Source: Nitrososphaeraceae archaeon (GTDB lineage: Archaea > Thermoproteota > Nitrososphaeria > Nitrososphaerales > Nitrososphaeraceae). From it: a stretch of DNA of 55,977 nt. A model generated the notes under the pieces. It did no database searches. It saw nothing but the letters and a program-made list of their open reading frames with translations, and had not been told where the DNA came from. Positions 1 to 9,788 of this stretch are shown here, piece after piece. Position numbers and translations under genes: made by a program. The stretch lies in NCBI GenBank assembly GCA_009377575.1, contig WHTU01000017.1, positions 1 to 55,977 on the forward strand. The letters are read 5' to 3'. Position 1 is the first letter of the stretch, and the number at the start of each line of letters is the position of its first letter.

Positions 1-183
1 AAGTCAGATCAATAGTAGCTTTAATTGTGGCATAAAATACCCGTTTCAAATAGAATATGGAGCTTCATTATATAGGCCTAAAAAAGGAGATCCATAGTGT
101 AGAGTTGCTTTTACTTGAGCCTATTCAATCATTTCTCCACATGAGGAAAATTGAATGTTCTATAGGAAGCCATTAGACAATAC

Positions 184-190
184 TTATATA
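184..190 (+). promoter_or_regulatory. TATA box of small secreted protein gene
   Basis: TTATATA centred about 30 nt before the ATG at 217. This is the spacing expected for an archaeal promoter giving an mRNA with almost no leader. No ribosome binding site is visible between it and the start. Confidence 0.55.
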
Positions 191-216
191 CGTTTGAGTT
201 TTTTATAGGATCGAAC

Positions 217-417
217 ATGTCATCAAGAACAAACCTAGCTATCTTGGTCGTATTCACAGCATTCGCAATCATCGGTGCTACCATGGCGTTGTCGACAACA
301 GGATTCTTTGACACAACAGGAATCTCAAGCGCATACGCACAGAATGACACTATGATGAGCGGTGACAACATGACCGGTGGAAACATGACTGCCGGCATGA
401 GTAATATGACAAGTTAA
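217..417 (+). CDS. Small secreted protein, Asn/Met-rich
   Basis: A 66-residue protein of unknown function. Residues 7-28 form a hydrophobic signal segment, followed by an Ala-Tyr-Ala-Gln stretch that looks like a signal-peptidase site (about residue 41). The short mature part is rich in Asn, Met and Thr and holds several N-glycosylation sequons (NDT, NMT). The same signal-peptide style (hydrophobic helix ending in AYAQ or VAQ) recurs in other exported proteins of this window. A TATA box about 30 nt upstream supports the ATG at 217 and a leaderless transcript; an oligo-T run (441-449) shortly after the stop may end transcription. A role outside the membrane or in the cell envelope is inferred; the ligand is unknown. 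Confidence 0.7.
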   Translation: MSSRTNLAILVVFTAFAIIGATMALSTTGFFDTTGISSAYAQNDTMMSGDNMTGGNMTAGMSNMTS

Positions 418-1297
418 GTGTTTAAAGACACTAACATCTCTTTTTTTTCACACGAAGATTGGTTTATCAAGAAATTTACTTTATTTGAAAAAGCATCTTA
501 GGGAAAGTTTGAAGACTGTTCCGTTTCCATTCTGTAATAGTGTAGTTTTTTCCCAGATTAACGCAAGAAATTACCAAGAGGCTTGAACATAAGCGAACGA
601 TTATCCACTTTATTATTTTTTACCAGGTTCGACCTCTTTTAGCAGCAGAATATCATATGTGACTTATCTGTGATTGACGTCATTGATAGATTGATATTGT
701 TAACCATTCTTAAGATTATTGTTACTCACTTAGAGAAGTGATATGTGTGACGGTTTGAAGGCGACCACTTTTCATTTAGCCTCTACTGGGTTATCAAATT
801 TCTCCACATAAAGTATCATTTAGAAGAATATATCATGTCCAATTGTAAACACTGCATGAATGTCCTTTATCGCACCTACCTACTACCGAACTTGACCGAT
901 GCACGGTTTAGTATCTCATGCGCAAATACCGAGAAGCGTGTTCCATTCCGCAGTATCAAGTAGTCGCGCTAGAATCAAAGTGGTGAAGGTAGTTTTATTT
1001 GGTTAATAGGACAGTCAGTCAGTCCTAATAAACTAATCGATCAGTATTTTGCTTTGTCCGAACCAAATATTTTCATAAGTAACGAAAGATGATCAAGGGA
1101 AAACGATGAATAAAAAACCGTGCAATTTTCAATCAATATTTTTTTAATCCTGACTAATAGGAACCGAAATTATATTCAGATTCTTATTATGTCACAACAG
1201 AATTAATTCATTGCCTGGAGAAATTGTTTTTTCTATTTGCTCCTAATTTTACAGAAGAAAATCAATACAAATCATTACATCGATTCGATGGACTGAC
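418..1297. other. Intergenic region without a convincing gene
   Basis: About 880 bases, A+T-rich. The only thing noted is a 42-codon frame at 835-963 (+) beginning with a CxxC pair. Its TATA-like sequence lies directly against the ATG, which is wrong for an archaeal promoter, so I do not call it. Confidence 0.5.
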
Positions 1298-2257
1298 TCA
1301 CAGTTCTGAAATAAAGGATAATACTACGTTCGTCCATGCTTCGCCAATATTATTTAGGTTGTAACCTCCCCCACCTAGTGCTATAATTCTACCATCACAA
1401 TATTTGTGCGCTAACTTATGTAAAGATCTTGATGCGTATTTATGAGACTCGGGGGAATATCGTAGGTGCGTAAGAGGATCTGACTCGATGCAGTCGGCGC
1501 CACATTGCAAAATGATCAAATCTGGCTTCGCAACGCCGTCTATAAATTTTTCAACCTCCTTGAATGAAGCTACAAACTCTATGTCGGTTGAACCAGGAGC
1601 AACTGGCACATTAAGTTTTGTTCCTTCCGCCTCTCCCCTCCCTCTTTCCTCTCTTGATCCTGTTCCTGGAAACAAATATTTGCCATCTTCGTGTATGTCT
1701 GCAACAAAAATCAAGGGATCCCTTTCAAACTCATAGTAGACTCCATCGCCATGGTGTGCATCAATGTCAACGTATGCTATCCTATCTAGACCGTATTTGT
1801 GTCTAGCACGCAATATCATAATCCCAATATCATTAAAAACACAAAAACCAGATGCATTTCCTCGATAAGCATGATGCAATCCACCAATGGGATTGAAGGC
1901 ATGTCGTGATCCCTTCTTCCTCTCGATTACGGCTTCTAGAGCCTTCAGACTCGAACCGACAACTGTCGCAGCCGCCTCAAAGACGCCCTTGTATGCAGGG
2001 GTGTCACCGGCATCTAAATACCCAGAACCAAGTTGCGAGTACTGTTTAACTAGATCAACATATGATTTGTCATGAAAAGACAATATGGTCTCTTCATCGG
2101 CAATAGTTGGCACTTCGATCTCGATCAGAGATCTGTCTGGAACAAGTTCCTTAAATTTATTCCAAAATGCCTCCATCCTATTATTATTTAGAGGATGAGA
2201 GCTTCCGAAGCCATACTTTGCTAGCTCATCTCCTAACAATACGGAAGTCTTACACAC
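1298..2257 (-). CDS. Histone deacetylase family (AcuC/HDAC-like) hydrolase
   Basis: A 319-residue arginase/deacetylase-fold enzyme, full length for the family. Visible active-site features are the His pair in GGLHHA (128-129), the zinc ligands in YVDIDAHHGDG (D166, H168) and in QCGADCIESDP (D260), and the catalytic Tyr in GGGGYN (Y299). It should therefore be an active zinc (or iron) deacylase. Family members remove acetyl or other acyl groups from lysines or small amines such as acetylpolyamines; the substrate cannot be read from sequence. The start is GTG at 2257, the first usable one in frame. It is a single gene with no operon partner. Thaumarchaeota lack canonical acetylated histone tails, so acetyl-polyamine or protein-lysine deacylation are both open. 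Confidence 0.93.
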   Translation of the reverse strand: MCKTSVLLGDELAKYGFGSSHPLNNNRMEAFWNKFKELVPDRSLIEIEVPTIADEETILSFHDKSYVDLVKQYSQLGSGYLDAGDTPAYKGVFEAAATVVGSSLKALEAVIERKKGSRHAFNPIGGLHHAYRGNASGFCVFNDIGIMILRARHKYGLDRIAYVDIDAHHGDGVYYEFERDPLIFVADIHEDGKYLFPGTGSREERGRGEAEGTKLNVPVAPGSTDIEFVASFKEVEKFIDGVAKPDLIILQCGADCIESDPLTHLRYSPESHKYASRSLHKLAHKYCDGRIIALGGGGYNLNNIGEAWTNVVLSFISEL

Positions 2258-2453
2258 GAAAGCATTGTGATGCAGACGCGTTTAAGGTTTTGTTCTGTCA
2301 GATTATAAAATTACTCCATCTTCACACGATCCTGCCCCAAGTCACATATTTATTAACATAGAACTAATCACTAAACGAAAAACGTGATATGAGCGTCTTC
2401 TTATACTTTTCAATTTTAGAGATGACCTTGATGCTTGGTGCTCTAAGGAAATG

Positions 2454-2630
2454 TTAAATATTCCTCTTATTACTATTCCTTAAAAGTATGATAATTAATA
2501 CAGGAAAGGCAACTCCTATCAGAAGCATAACTTCCAAGGTTAGCACCAGAAAAAATCCTATCATTATCAGCCAAACAACACATATAGTTAGAATGTAATC
2601 AACTGTCTCACTCTTTACAATTATTTCCAT
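2454..2630 (-). CDS. Small two-helix membrane protein
   Basis: About 58 residues from the preferred ATG at 2630 (73 from an ATG at 2675). Two hydrophobic helices fill most of the chain, ending in a basic, Asn-containing tail. A TATA-like ATATAAAAAGG lies near 2681-2691, only about 10 nt before the 2675 ATG. Transcription would then start near 2660, downstream of that ATG, which favours the internal start at 2630. No homologous family is recognised. It may be an accessory subunit or stress membrane peptide; this is only a guess. Confidence 0.5.
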   Translation of the reverse strand: MEIIVKSETVDYILTICVVWLIMIGFFLVLTLEVMLLIGVAFPVLIIILLRNSNKRNI

Positions 2631-2777
2631 ACCTATCACACTGGCTCCTAGAGGGGGTAAGAAACGTAAGCTCATTAAGCCTTTTTATATCTATGTTCGA
2701 TAACGCCCTTCCCCCCGTTCAAAATAGATGTATGGGAATAGTATCTATACCATAGTGAATTCGAACAATTGACTACG

Positions 2778-2960
2778 TTATACACAGGTTCCAAAATCAT
2801 TCGGCAACATGTCAGCTCCATTCTTGAACAAAACGTCTACTTCTCTGGCTGAGAATAGACCTACGACAAGCCAATGGTTGACCCTTGCCTCGAGACTATG
2901 ACCTCTTAATGAGCGTAAATGTGCAACAGCTGGAAAACCCTTGCTGGGATTATAAGCCAT
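2778..2960 (-). CDS. Small hypothetical protein
   Basis: Sixty residues, soluble and mixed in composition, with no motif I recognise. An AATAAAAAAATG-like TATA element lies about 27 nt before the ATG, the leaderless spacing seen at well-supported genes here, and this is the main reason for calling it. It lies between the small membrane protein and the divergent secreted protein at 3071. Confidence 0.4.
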   Translation of the reverse strand: MAYNPSKGFPAVAHLRSLRGHSLEARVNHWLVVGLFSAREVDVLFKNGADMLPNDFGTCV

Positions 2961-3041
2961 TACCTAGCAAAGATACTGAGTTGCATTTTTTTATTGTCAA
3001 GTAATACTGATGCTTCTTTCAGAATTTTCAGATGACAATTG

Positions 3042-3050
3042 TTATATATA
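3042..3050 (+). promoter_or_regulatory. TATA box deciding the start at 3071
   Basis: TTATATATA centred 25 nt before the ATG at 3071. An upstream in-frame ATG at 3032 lies before the TATA box and so cannot be in the mRNA. This fixes the start at 3071 and implies a leaderless transcript. Confidence 0.65.
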
Positions 3051-3070
3051 TTATCATTAAACTATGCGCA

Positions 3071-3418
3071 ATGAAATCAGAAATTAGGACTCTTCACAAA
3101 ACAATAGTGACTCTTCTAGTCTTGATATTGCCAGCATGCATGTATTCTTTTGCGCCCCTTTCTGCCCAGACTGACGGAAACAGCAATTCTGCCAGTCAGG
3201 ATTACCAGGAATTTCAGTCGTGCCTCTCTGATACTGAGGTAGATGGTTATGCTTCCGAACAACAAATAAGGGATTGTTTTGCACCAATCTATAATACAGG
3301 TACAGCTACTACTGGTTCCGCTCCAAGTGATACCTCTTCCGGGGGCGAAGACGCTTCTTCCAGCCCCACTACCAGCGACGAGAATGATGCTGATGATGAT
3401 GATGATAACGGCAACTAA
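3071..3418 (+). CDS. Secreted acidic-tailed protein
   Basis: About 115 residues. A basic N-terminus and one hydrophobic helix ending in APLSAQ make a signal peptide. The mature part holds two cysteines (in QSCLSDTE and RDCFAP) that could form a disulfide, then a Ser/Thr/Gly-rich stretch and a C-terminal run of Asp (DADDDDDNGN), a likely divalent-cation-binding tail. The 8880-9167 protein is built the same way: signal peptide, two Cys, acidic end. A strong hairpin terminator follows. Function unknown; an envelope or metal-binding role is inferred. Confidence 0.72.
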   Translation: MKSEIRTLHKTIVTLLVLILPACMYSFAPLSAQTDGNSNSASQDYQEFQSCLSDTEVDGYASEQQIRDCFAPIYNTGTATTGSAPSDTSSGGEDASSSPTTSDENDADDDDDNGN

Positions 3419-3496
3419 TGCGAAGAAGGCAGCGGCACTGGTTCGGGATAATGGGAATTTAGGCAGCAAAGCGGAATCGTTTTTGTACAGAAATTA

Positions 3497-3546
3497 ACAC
3501 GAGGATCTAAGGTTAAATTCTCCCGTGTCTTTTTTTCTGCACTACA
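3497..3546 (+). terminator. Hairpin plus T-run terminator
   Basis: ACACG at 3497-3501 pairs with CGTGT at 3534-3538, with G/C pairs extending inward, and is followed directly by seven T at 3540-3546. It lies about 80 nt after the stop of the secreted protein gene. Confidence 0.6.
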
Positions 3547-3851
3547 GATAAACATTAACTTTAGATATTGATGTATAGCAGCAACTATGTTTAACGCAGA
3601 TAGCAGCAGAGGACTAATTTAGATACTAACACAGAAAACCGGTCTGAAGTAGCCTTCCTAAGATATGATCCACACTAGGAAACCATAATTTGGCAGTTAT
3701 TCTTTGCCACATCAGGAAGCAAAACCATTGCAGGGTGTACTCATTCTGTTTTGGCAACAACAAGATCAGCCCTCTAAAGCGGTCATGACGTGAATTTCAC
3801 CGATAGATATATCTTTACCGTTACTGTTCCACTAATTGATCCTTACATTCG

Positions 3852-4112
3852 ATGAAGTATAGAAGTAAAATTGATCTTATAGCACAAATGTTACAAGTTG
3901 CTAGCGAAGGGCCTGTTTTGAAGACCAAAATGATGTACGGTGCATTGTTATCTCAGTCCCAACTTAAGGGATTGCTATCACTTACTCTAAATGCTGCGTT
4001 ATTGGCGCATAACAAGGAGGAACAAACTTACCAAACTACGCAAAAGGGCTTACGCTTCATAGAAAGGTATAATGAAATATCAAACTTATTGGGGGGTCTT
4101 CCTAATCAGTAG
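3852..4112 (+). CDS. Winged-helix DNA-binding protein (HTH_45-like)
   Basis: Eighty-six residues matching the small archaeal winged-helix group that starts with a YRSKxDLIAQxLxxA helix, then a LLSQSQLKGLLSLTLNA recognition region and a TTQKGLRFIERY wing and last helix. The protein at 54116-54364 is a second member with the same plan (RTEIIASVLEA, LSYEQLKEYL, YITPKGSKFLE). Members are single-domain and probably bind DNA as dimers; target genes are unknown. It stands alone, about 350 nt after its neighbour, so autoregulation or distant targets are likely. Confidence 0.82.
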   Translation: MKYRSKIDLIAQMLQVASEGPVLKTKMMYGALLSQSQLKGLLSLTLNAALLAHNKEEQTYQTTQKGLRFIERYNEISNLLGGLPNQ

Positions 4113-4873
4113 AGATTCCGTTGAAGCCTGTCTGAACATATCGTCAAACTAGGCATGAATTAGTTTAGGAGATTTTGTTATGGATTCAAATCAACGTGGG
4201 AAGCGTAAGCATGCTAAATGCAGGCTTATCTTCTAAGTTCGCTTAGTGTTTGGTTTTAGGAGGCCGCTTGATCGAAATGGAAGGCAAACAAGTCAGTGCA
4301 AAGCAGATTCCCGAGACTTTCGGACGAGATGGCTAGCCGGAGGAGAATCAATTTGCTCTACGAATATCGGAAAAACACGGGCACTCATGCTAGAAGCGAG
4401 CAGGGTATACACTGTTACTCGAATCGATGATCAGGTAGTTATCAAGGGTTATACACTCTGTCAATAGTTGTGGAGCCAAAGTAATGAGTAATAATGTCAA
4501 TAGGACGATTCAGAGACTCCGTTAGACAGATTGACGATTAAGTTTTACGTCGGGATTGAGTCACCTGTTTGGCTGGCAAAAGCATTCTGAGTTATCGCAC
4601 ATTACTTTCCATTCAGTTGGTTTCAACCTGCTCTTATTTTTGACTTCTAGTTCTGAACCAAAAATGTTGGGGTCTAGATCCTGAGACAAATTATTCGTCA
4701 AGATCCTTTCGAACCCATTGGTGATTCATGAGGAAAGGATATTGACTCGTTACAACCGGACCGCCCAAGGTATTATTGTTAAAAGGATAAAGCGATTAGT
4801 TAGATGATAAGACGAGTAAAGAAAAGATATTAAATATAAGTAACAGCTGTCAGATAGTGGGGTAAATAGTAAT
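4113..4873. other. Intergenic region, possible gene remnant
   Basis: About 760 bases. A 73-codon frame from GTG 4246 to 4467 has an odd, Arg/Cys/Thr-rich composition. The other two frames of the same stretch hold short plausible peptides ending in stops, as in a decayed gene. No family can be named. Nothing else is seen. Confidence 0.35.
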
Positions 4874-5179
4874 ATGAAAAGAGTTGAAGCATATGTATCA
4901 TCAGAAAAGGCAGAAGCGGTATTGTCCGCTCTGGAATCGTCGAATTTTCAAGCGACGTTTTTCGAATCAAAAGGGATGGGAAAAGGTGAGAAAAGAGATC
5001 TAAGCTTCAAAGGCAGGACTATGAAAATGAGATATTCTACTCGGAACACTATAGTAACTATCGTTGATGAGGATAAATTAAATCAAGTTATTTCAGTAAT
5101 AAAGGAATCTGGAGGCACAGGTACAACCAGTTCTGGGGTAATTGTAATTTCGCCTGTAGATGATTTGATAACGCTGTAA
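4874..5179 (+). CDS. PII-like signalling protein (GlnB superfamily)
   Basis: A 101-residue protein with the PII ferredoxin-like plan: an initial strand MKRVEAYVSSEKAEAV, a helix, a shortened middle loop, a VTIVDEDKLNQVISVI helix and a closing TGTTSSGVIVISPVDD that corresponds to the B-loop and last strand of GlnB. The T-loop is short and lacks the uridylylation Tyr of classical GlnB/GlnK, so it is a divergent PII rather than GlnK itself. Such proteins are usually trimers that bind nucleotides or small metabolites and regulate a partner. No amt gene is next to it. A TATA-like TTAAATATAAG lies at 4829-4839, giving a short leader. Confidence 0.8.
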   Translation: MKRVEAYVSSEKAEAVLSALESSNFQATFFESKGMGKGEKRDLSFKGRTMKMRYSTRNTIVTIVDEDKLNQVISVIKESGGTGTTSSGVIVISPVDDLITL

Positions 5180-5344
5180 TTCGTCACTGCCACCAGTGCT
5201 AAAAAAATGAAAATTTTGGGATTAGGAGAATCATTTAGGTAACTACCTTCCCCATTACAATGAAAAATTCCATTTTTCTCTAAAAGGTGAAACTTCACCA
5301 TGTTAATTAGAATGGAAAAACTGCAACCAATGTCCTAATGCCTT

Positions 5345-7057
5345 CTACAAAGAAGATCGTGACGGTGACTGCGCTTGCGACCGTTCAATGATGTCTATCA
5401 ATAGCTTGTTTAAATTGATCCTGTAGTAATCTAATTTATCGGGATCATACTTTTGTACTATTTGTACTGACTCTCCTCTGTTTATTCTGTTCACTATAAC
5501 ACTCCGGTGGACATATCCCGTTACAAATACAAATCCGTTGATTTTTGCTTCTCGTAGAAAGTGGGTTCTAAGCTCGTGGCCACCCGCTTCACCCCAATAT
5601 CCAGGCTTGATGCAGATCCATTCCATATATGCCGTATTGTGGTTGCCCCAATTTTCGTCATGTGTGCCTCTCCTAAGGGTATAATTTTCCAAAGGCCCCC
5701 CCTTTACATAACCAACTATCTTATCGCCAAGAGCACCATATTCATTACTGCTGCTGGTGTTGGTATAGGAGCCGCCACCACCGCTGTTACTATTCCTACT
5801 ACTGTTATCAGATCCGTCCTTGATTTTAAGGGTTATCAGGATAGTACTGCGATTGTGTAGGGACCGCAAGAATTGAGCCTTGTCGAGTTGTAATGGAACA
5901 CGTAATTCTTGATAAATATTTAGGATTGCATCTCTTGTTTGAGAAGAGAGATCTTTGTCGGAGACTTCTTCTACATTGCAAAATAACGCCAATTCCTTCC
6001 TTCTAATGGAACTTCTTGTCTTATTTTCGTCTTCCCAAGCCTCCCTGAAGGCCTCTACATTATCATAGAAATTCTTCCTATATTGATCAGGTAAATATCG
6101 TAATATACCTTGGGTCATTTCCTTCTCTTCTTTTAGAGTGCTAAAGTACTTGACAGACTCCTCGTTAATGAATGAAGGATGCCAACCTAAAGCATGTGCG
6201 TTGCGCCTCGCAAGAGTCTTTGCATGTTCATAATCCCCTAAGGCGTACCCGGCCATTCGCTCACATACTGATAATAGCCATCCCAAGTATTCATAATGTT
6301 CTCTTGTTTTGGTATCATTTTCTGGTATGCCAGCGTCTAAAAATAGTTCTTGCATTCTCATCCTTGCATGTTCGGCGTTCTCACCTTTGAAAGGATAAGT
6401 AGTACGATATATTATTGCAATAACCATATCAAGGTTGATGTCGATATCGTCTATGAATTTCTTTATCTTTTTATCATGTCTTAAAAAATATTCAACTGAA
6501 TCTTCATGCGGCTTGTCCGAAAGTTTCAAGGGATCATAGTCGTGAAAAAGAGCAGCAATGAACAGATACTTTATGTCGTGATCGTTGAATTTTCTATATT
6601 CCATACCAGAAGCACCTAATTGTCCATCAAGGGCTAGCAACGCAAAGTATGTAGCTTCAAGTTCATGATCTATATTGTGATAGCCGTAGTAGTCTGGTCC
6701 TAATCCCTTCTTTGAAAATTCGGACACAGCATGTCTTACAATTCTGTCAGTCCATCTATCCTGCAGTCCCATAGAAGTGGCGAGTTCGATAATCTTGTCT
6801 TTAAGCGCTGCCTGATGCGCAACACCTACAATGTACTTGAGCCACCAAGTGAATAATTTTACCCTGTTGTAGAATTCAAACCACCATGGAAAAGAAACCG
6901 CAAGAGGATTATCTACCTTAACTGAATACTTCTCATCTAGGTAATTTTTCTGGTCGTCCTCATGTACAGGAGGCAGGATAATCAGCCAAGGATAATGATC
7001 ACGAACTGGCACAAAAGTGTTCTGTTCCGTCCTGACACAATCGTACCCAATCTGCAC
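5345..7057 (-). CDS. HD-domain-type metal-dependent hydrolase with C-terminal extra domain
   Basis: A 570-residue protein. The central part carries an HD-like site: YHNIDH (126-131), then a helix and ALFHDYDP with the His-Asp pair at 172-173, with further acidic residues downstream. This suggests a metal-dependent phosphohydrolase or phosphodiesterase. The first 120 residues are Trp/Tyr-rich and unassigned. Near residues 420-445 a Ser/Gly/Asn linker separates a C-terminal domain of about 110 residues (CIKPGYWGEAGGHELRTHF) that I do not recognise. It is a single gene with no operon partner. The substrate cannot be read from sequence; nucleotide second messengers are one option. The start is the ATG at 7057. 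Confidence 0.72.
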   Translation of the reverse strand: MQIGYDCVRTEQNTFVPVRDHYPWLIILPPVHEDDQKNYLDEKYSVKVDNPLAVSFPWWFEFYNRVKLFTWWLKYIVGVAHQAALKDKIIELATSMGLQDRWTDRIVRHAVSEFSKKGLGPDYYGYHNIDHELEATYFALLALDGQLGASGMEYRKFNDHDIKYLFIAALFHDYDPLKLSDKPHEDSVEYFLRHDKKIKKFIDDIDINLDMVIAIIYRTTYPFKGENAEHARMRMQELFLDAGIPENDTKTREHYEYLGWLLSVCERMAGYALGDYEHAKTLARRNAHALGWHPSFINEESVKYFSTLKEEKEMTQGILRYLPDQYRKNFYDNVEAFREAWEDENKTRSSIRRKELALFCNVEEVSDKDLSSQTRDAILNIYQELRVPLQLDKAQFLRSLHNRSTILITLKIKDGSDNSSRNSNSGGGGSYTNTSSSNEYGALGDKIVGYVKGGPLENYTLRRGTHDENWGNHNTAYMEWICIKPGYWGEAGGHELRTHFLREAKINGFVFVTGYVHRSVIVNRINRGESVQIVQKYDPDKLDYYRINLNKLLIDIIERSQAQSPSRSSL

Positions 7058-7618
7058 TCTTTTTTCAGTGCCCTTATTGTATTAAATATCGTGAGAGCAA
7101 GAATTCACCTTCCCGATTGATGGCTGACGTCTAATTATGGGCTCGTTTTTTCGCATCAGTTTACGGAGCATTGAGCTAGATTATCGCGTATTTCGATACG
7201 TTGATTGTCCTAGGTGGTCGGGGAGGTTGACGATGCAGCTTGCTAATAGCCAGTTAAGGTCGTCTTACTCCATCTGGTCAGAAGGAGATGCTTTTTGCCC
7301 ATGAAATAATCCACGTATAGCGTCAGGTTCAGAGAGCGTTACAATCCCCACCCGTTTTGCTAGTCGCCTAAATTCAAACCTACCGATAAAATATACTATC
7401 ATTTCCCAATCCAAGAAGCGGAACGCAAGTACTAAGCCTGAAGAGGTTACGCTGTACCAGGAACATTATGTTCGCAAAAAATATTGAGCGTTGCAATTCG
7501 AATTAGAGAACTACGCGGATTGGCCTTGATCCTGCTTCAATCAGGTCGAACACTATACGCGAACAAAATCAGCTAGCGTCTTTTATCAAAAAGCTTATCT
7601 ATCACTTCAACAAGATGA
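7058..7618. other. Intergenic region
   Basis: About 560 bases between two genes pointing away from each other. No gene, RNA or clear repeat seen; it presumably holds the promoters of both. Confidence 0.5.
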
Positions 7619-7627
7619 TTGGGGTTA

Positions 7628-8269
7628 ATGTTCAAGAAGTGTTATTCCACTCTTATCGTAATACTTGGAGGGGTTATTCTAATAGCTCTATGTGCTTTGG
7701 ATCCTTTACTGAGTACTGGAGGACAAGTGGTCGCTCAGAATTCATCATCTCAAGAGGAAATGATATCTGGCAGTAGTAATAGTAGTAATAATTCTGAAAT
7801 TTAGACGAATAAGAGTAACTCTGCCACGAATTCACAAACGCTTTCAATAGTGAAGCAACGTACAGAAATGTCAAGCCCAGCACCAGTAAGGCATCCCGGA
7901 CAACCGCTTCATGCACTGGTATTTGCATTACCACTACGAGATGATGGTAAGATATGGTCTGGGAAAGTGACCTTTACCGCTAGCAAACCGATTGAAGTTG
8001 AGGTATTGCACCCTTATGAGTCAAAAGGAGAAGTTGATACTATGCATGGGGAGCCTTATTATGCAGTACTGCCTGGAAACAAGAGTATTGCCATTTCTCA
8101 TCTGAGAGATTTAGTCGATGTACCAATTGAAATTAATGGTACCGGCATTAGTTCAGGGACGCTAGGATTTGTCGGTAGTGCTTTAGTCTTCCATAAAACA
8201 ACGGGACAACCATTTACAGTAACATATTCTATAGACGCAGTTGCGAAGTCACCCATCAATCAAAATTAA
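7628..8269 (+). pseudogene. Secreted protein gene interrupted by an in-frame TAG
   Basis: From ATG 7628 the frame codes a signal peptide (MFKKCYSTLIVILGG, ending VVAQ) and a Ser/Asn-rich linker, then hits TAG at 7802-7804. The same frame continues without further stop to 8269 and codes a beta-rich domain (HPGQPLHALVFALP, ending TVTYSIDAVAK). Linker codons run smoothly across the TAG (Ser/Asn/Thr-rich on both sides), so one exported protein of about 213 residues was split by a single substitution. The downstream half has no signal peptide of its own, so it would not be exported if made separately from GTG 7850. A sequencing error or readthrough remain possible. Confidence 0.72.
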
Positions 8270-8542
8270 CAAGTGAAAAGAGTTCAGTAGCCGACCATTT
8301 CACTATTGAAGTAAGCAACATCGAATTTGAAAGACCAGTAAAGAACAATACAAAGAATGCTTGATGATGAGATCAAAGATTGGACAGTAACTCTTCTGAG
8401 AAAAGATGCTTCAAGAGCTATGGATAACAGGGTGGATGCCGATGGTATTTTCCTTCATTCGTTGATGATAACAGTAACGATAGCATTGCTAAGTATGACG
8501 TTGCTATGGCATGAGACGCTTTCACCTCAGACAAGTCAGTGA
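8270..8542 (+). other. Probable continuation or remnant, frame-disrupted
   Basis: Directly after the stop at 8269 a different frame, open from about 8257 to 8364, reads like protein (VADHFTIEVSNIEFERPVK). A third frame, 8357-8542, reads MLDDEIKDWTVTLL followed by a hydrophobic stretch. Neither has a clear start signal. They look like the rest of the broken secreted-protein region or a second decayed gene. No family named. Confidence 0.3.
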
Positions 8543-8879
8543 GCTCTCAATTACAAAAATAATCTTCTGAGTATGTTCCTATCTAGCAGATCGCACCTGC
8601 TAAATTGAAGGGGATGGATGCTATTTCACGATCTTTAATCTGATTCTATATCGAAACCAATTCAGAAGTTGGTCGATAATGTCTATATAACGTAACCAAC
8701 ATAAACATGAAGGGGTGGAACGGGGATCCAAGTAAACTTGGAATATGGATCAACCTAGGTTATGGCGATAACCAATATGGTATCTGTTTGCTATTTGCTA
8801 GTGATAGATAATGCCTAGTAAAAAGCAACTTTTGGATGATAAAAAAAAGTTTGTAGGTTTTTGTGGTTCTACACGAACT

Positions 8880-9167
8880 CTACCAAGGTAGCAACTGCAG
8901 ATCGTCGTCGTCTTCTTCACCTGATGGTTGTAGTGCAATTATATTTATGGCATTACCATCACCATCTATTTGAGAAGCCAGGTTTTGACAGAATATGTTT
9001 AGAGGGAGTACTCCGTTTCCGCAATCGTTGCTTCCAGCACTTGCCTGACTGCTCTCGTACTTTGTAGCTGAGGCATCGTTGACATTAGCAAGTGATCCTG
9101 CTATAGCAAGCATTACTCCTGCTACGACTGCTAGTGATTTCGCGTTCATCCTTATTGATTGGGTCAT
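8880..9167 (-). CDS. Small secreted protein with two cysteines and acidic tail
   Basis: Ninety-five residues. The signal peptide covers about residues 6-34 (AVVAGVMLAIAGSLA, then NDASA). The mature domain has the pattern CGNGVLPLNIFCQN followed by SQIDGDGNAINI, then an acidic EEDDDD end. I know this Cys-x(10)-Cys/QxxGDGNA layout as a recurring small exported protein type in soil thaumarchaea; its function is not established. TATA-like AAATAAACA lies about 30 nt before the ATG. It is a single gene. Confidence 0.7.
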   Translation of the reverse strand: MTQSIRMNAKSLAVVAGVMLAIAGSLANVNDASATKYESSQASAGSNDCGNGVLPLNIFCQNLASQIDGDGNAINIIALQPSGEEDDDDLQLLPW

Positions 9168-9788
9168 ATTACTACTAAGAAAGATATCTCAATTGTTTAT
9201 TTGAATTAATAATGTTAATGTTATCAGATAAATCTGATTTATCATATGAAATGGATGATAGGAAGATTAATCATCAAATAATGATGGTTGTTTAACCATG
9301 AATCTACGTAATAAGTGTTCCAATCTCTTTCTCTACTCGCAGCCTCAAATGGGAATCCTCAGAACGCAAATTGAGCCTCGCCAACAAATAATTCCTGCAC
9401 AGATGGATCCTTACACTTAATGCACTTCTATCTACCGAAAAGACACAGCTACTTTGCCATACCAGATTTACACCCTGTAATTGCGTAATTCGTGCATTTA
9501 ATATTTGACATTTCACAAAGGTATGAGGCTCAGAAGGCCAGCAAATCGCATGAAATGGTGATAAGGCTTACGAATAACCATATTCTTGTCTATGACATCC
9601 CTAGCGCCGCAACTATTGCCCGATGACACTAGTTGTTCAAGCGATAATACAACCCGACAGTAGGTTTATTCAACATGTAAACAGTATTCAAGACGGCCTT
9701 AAATGCTTGATTTTGAAGTAACTGAAGTAGCTAGCTACTCCTAGCCATAAGCAATGCAGATCAAATACGAGGTAATAAAGCATCTCCA
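9168..9788. other. Intergenic region
   Basis: About 620 bases, promoter side of both flanking genes. A 70-codon reverse frame at 9304-9516 has no supporting promoter or family and is not called. The segment 9180-9300 is markedly A+T-rich. Confidence 0.45.

Noticed and set aside
835-963. Forward 42-codon frame with CxxC
   Set aside because: The TATA-like sequence touches the ATG, and the composition is poor.
9304-9516. Reverse frame of 70 codons
   Set aside because: No promoter, no family, unusual composition.
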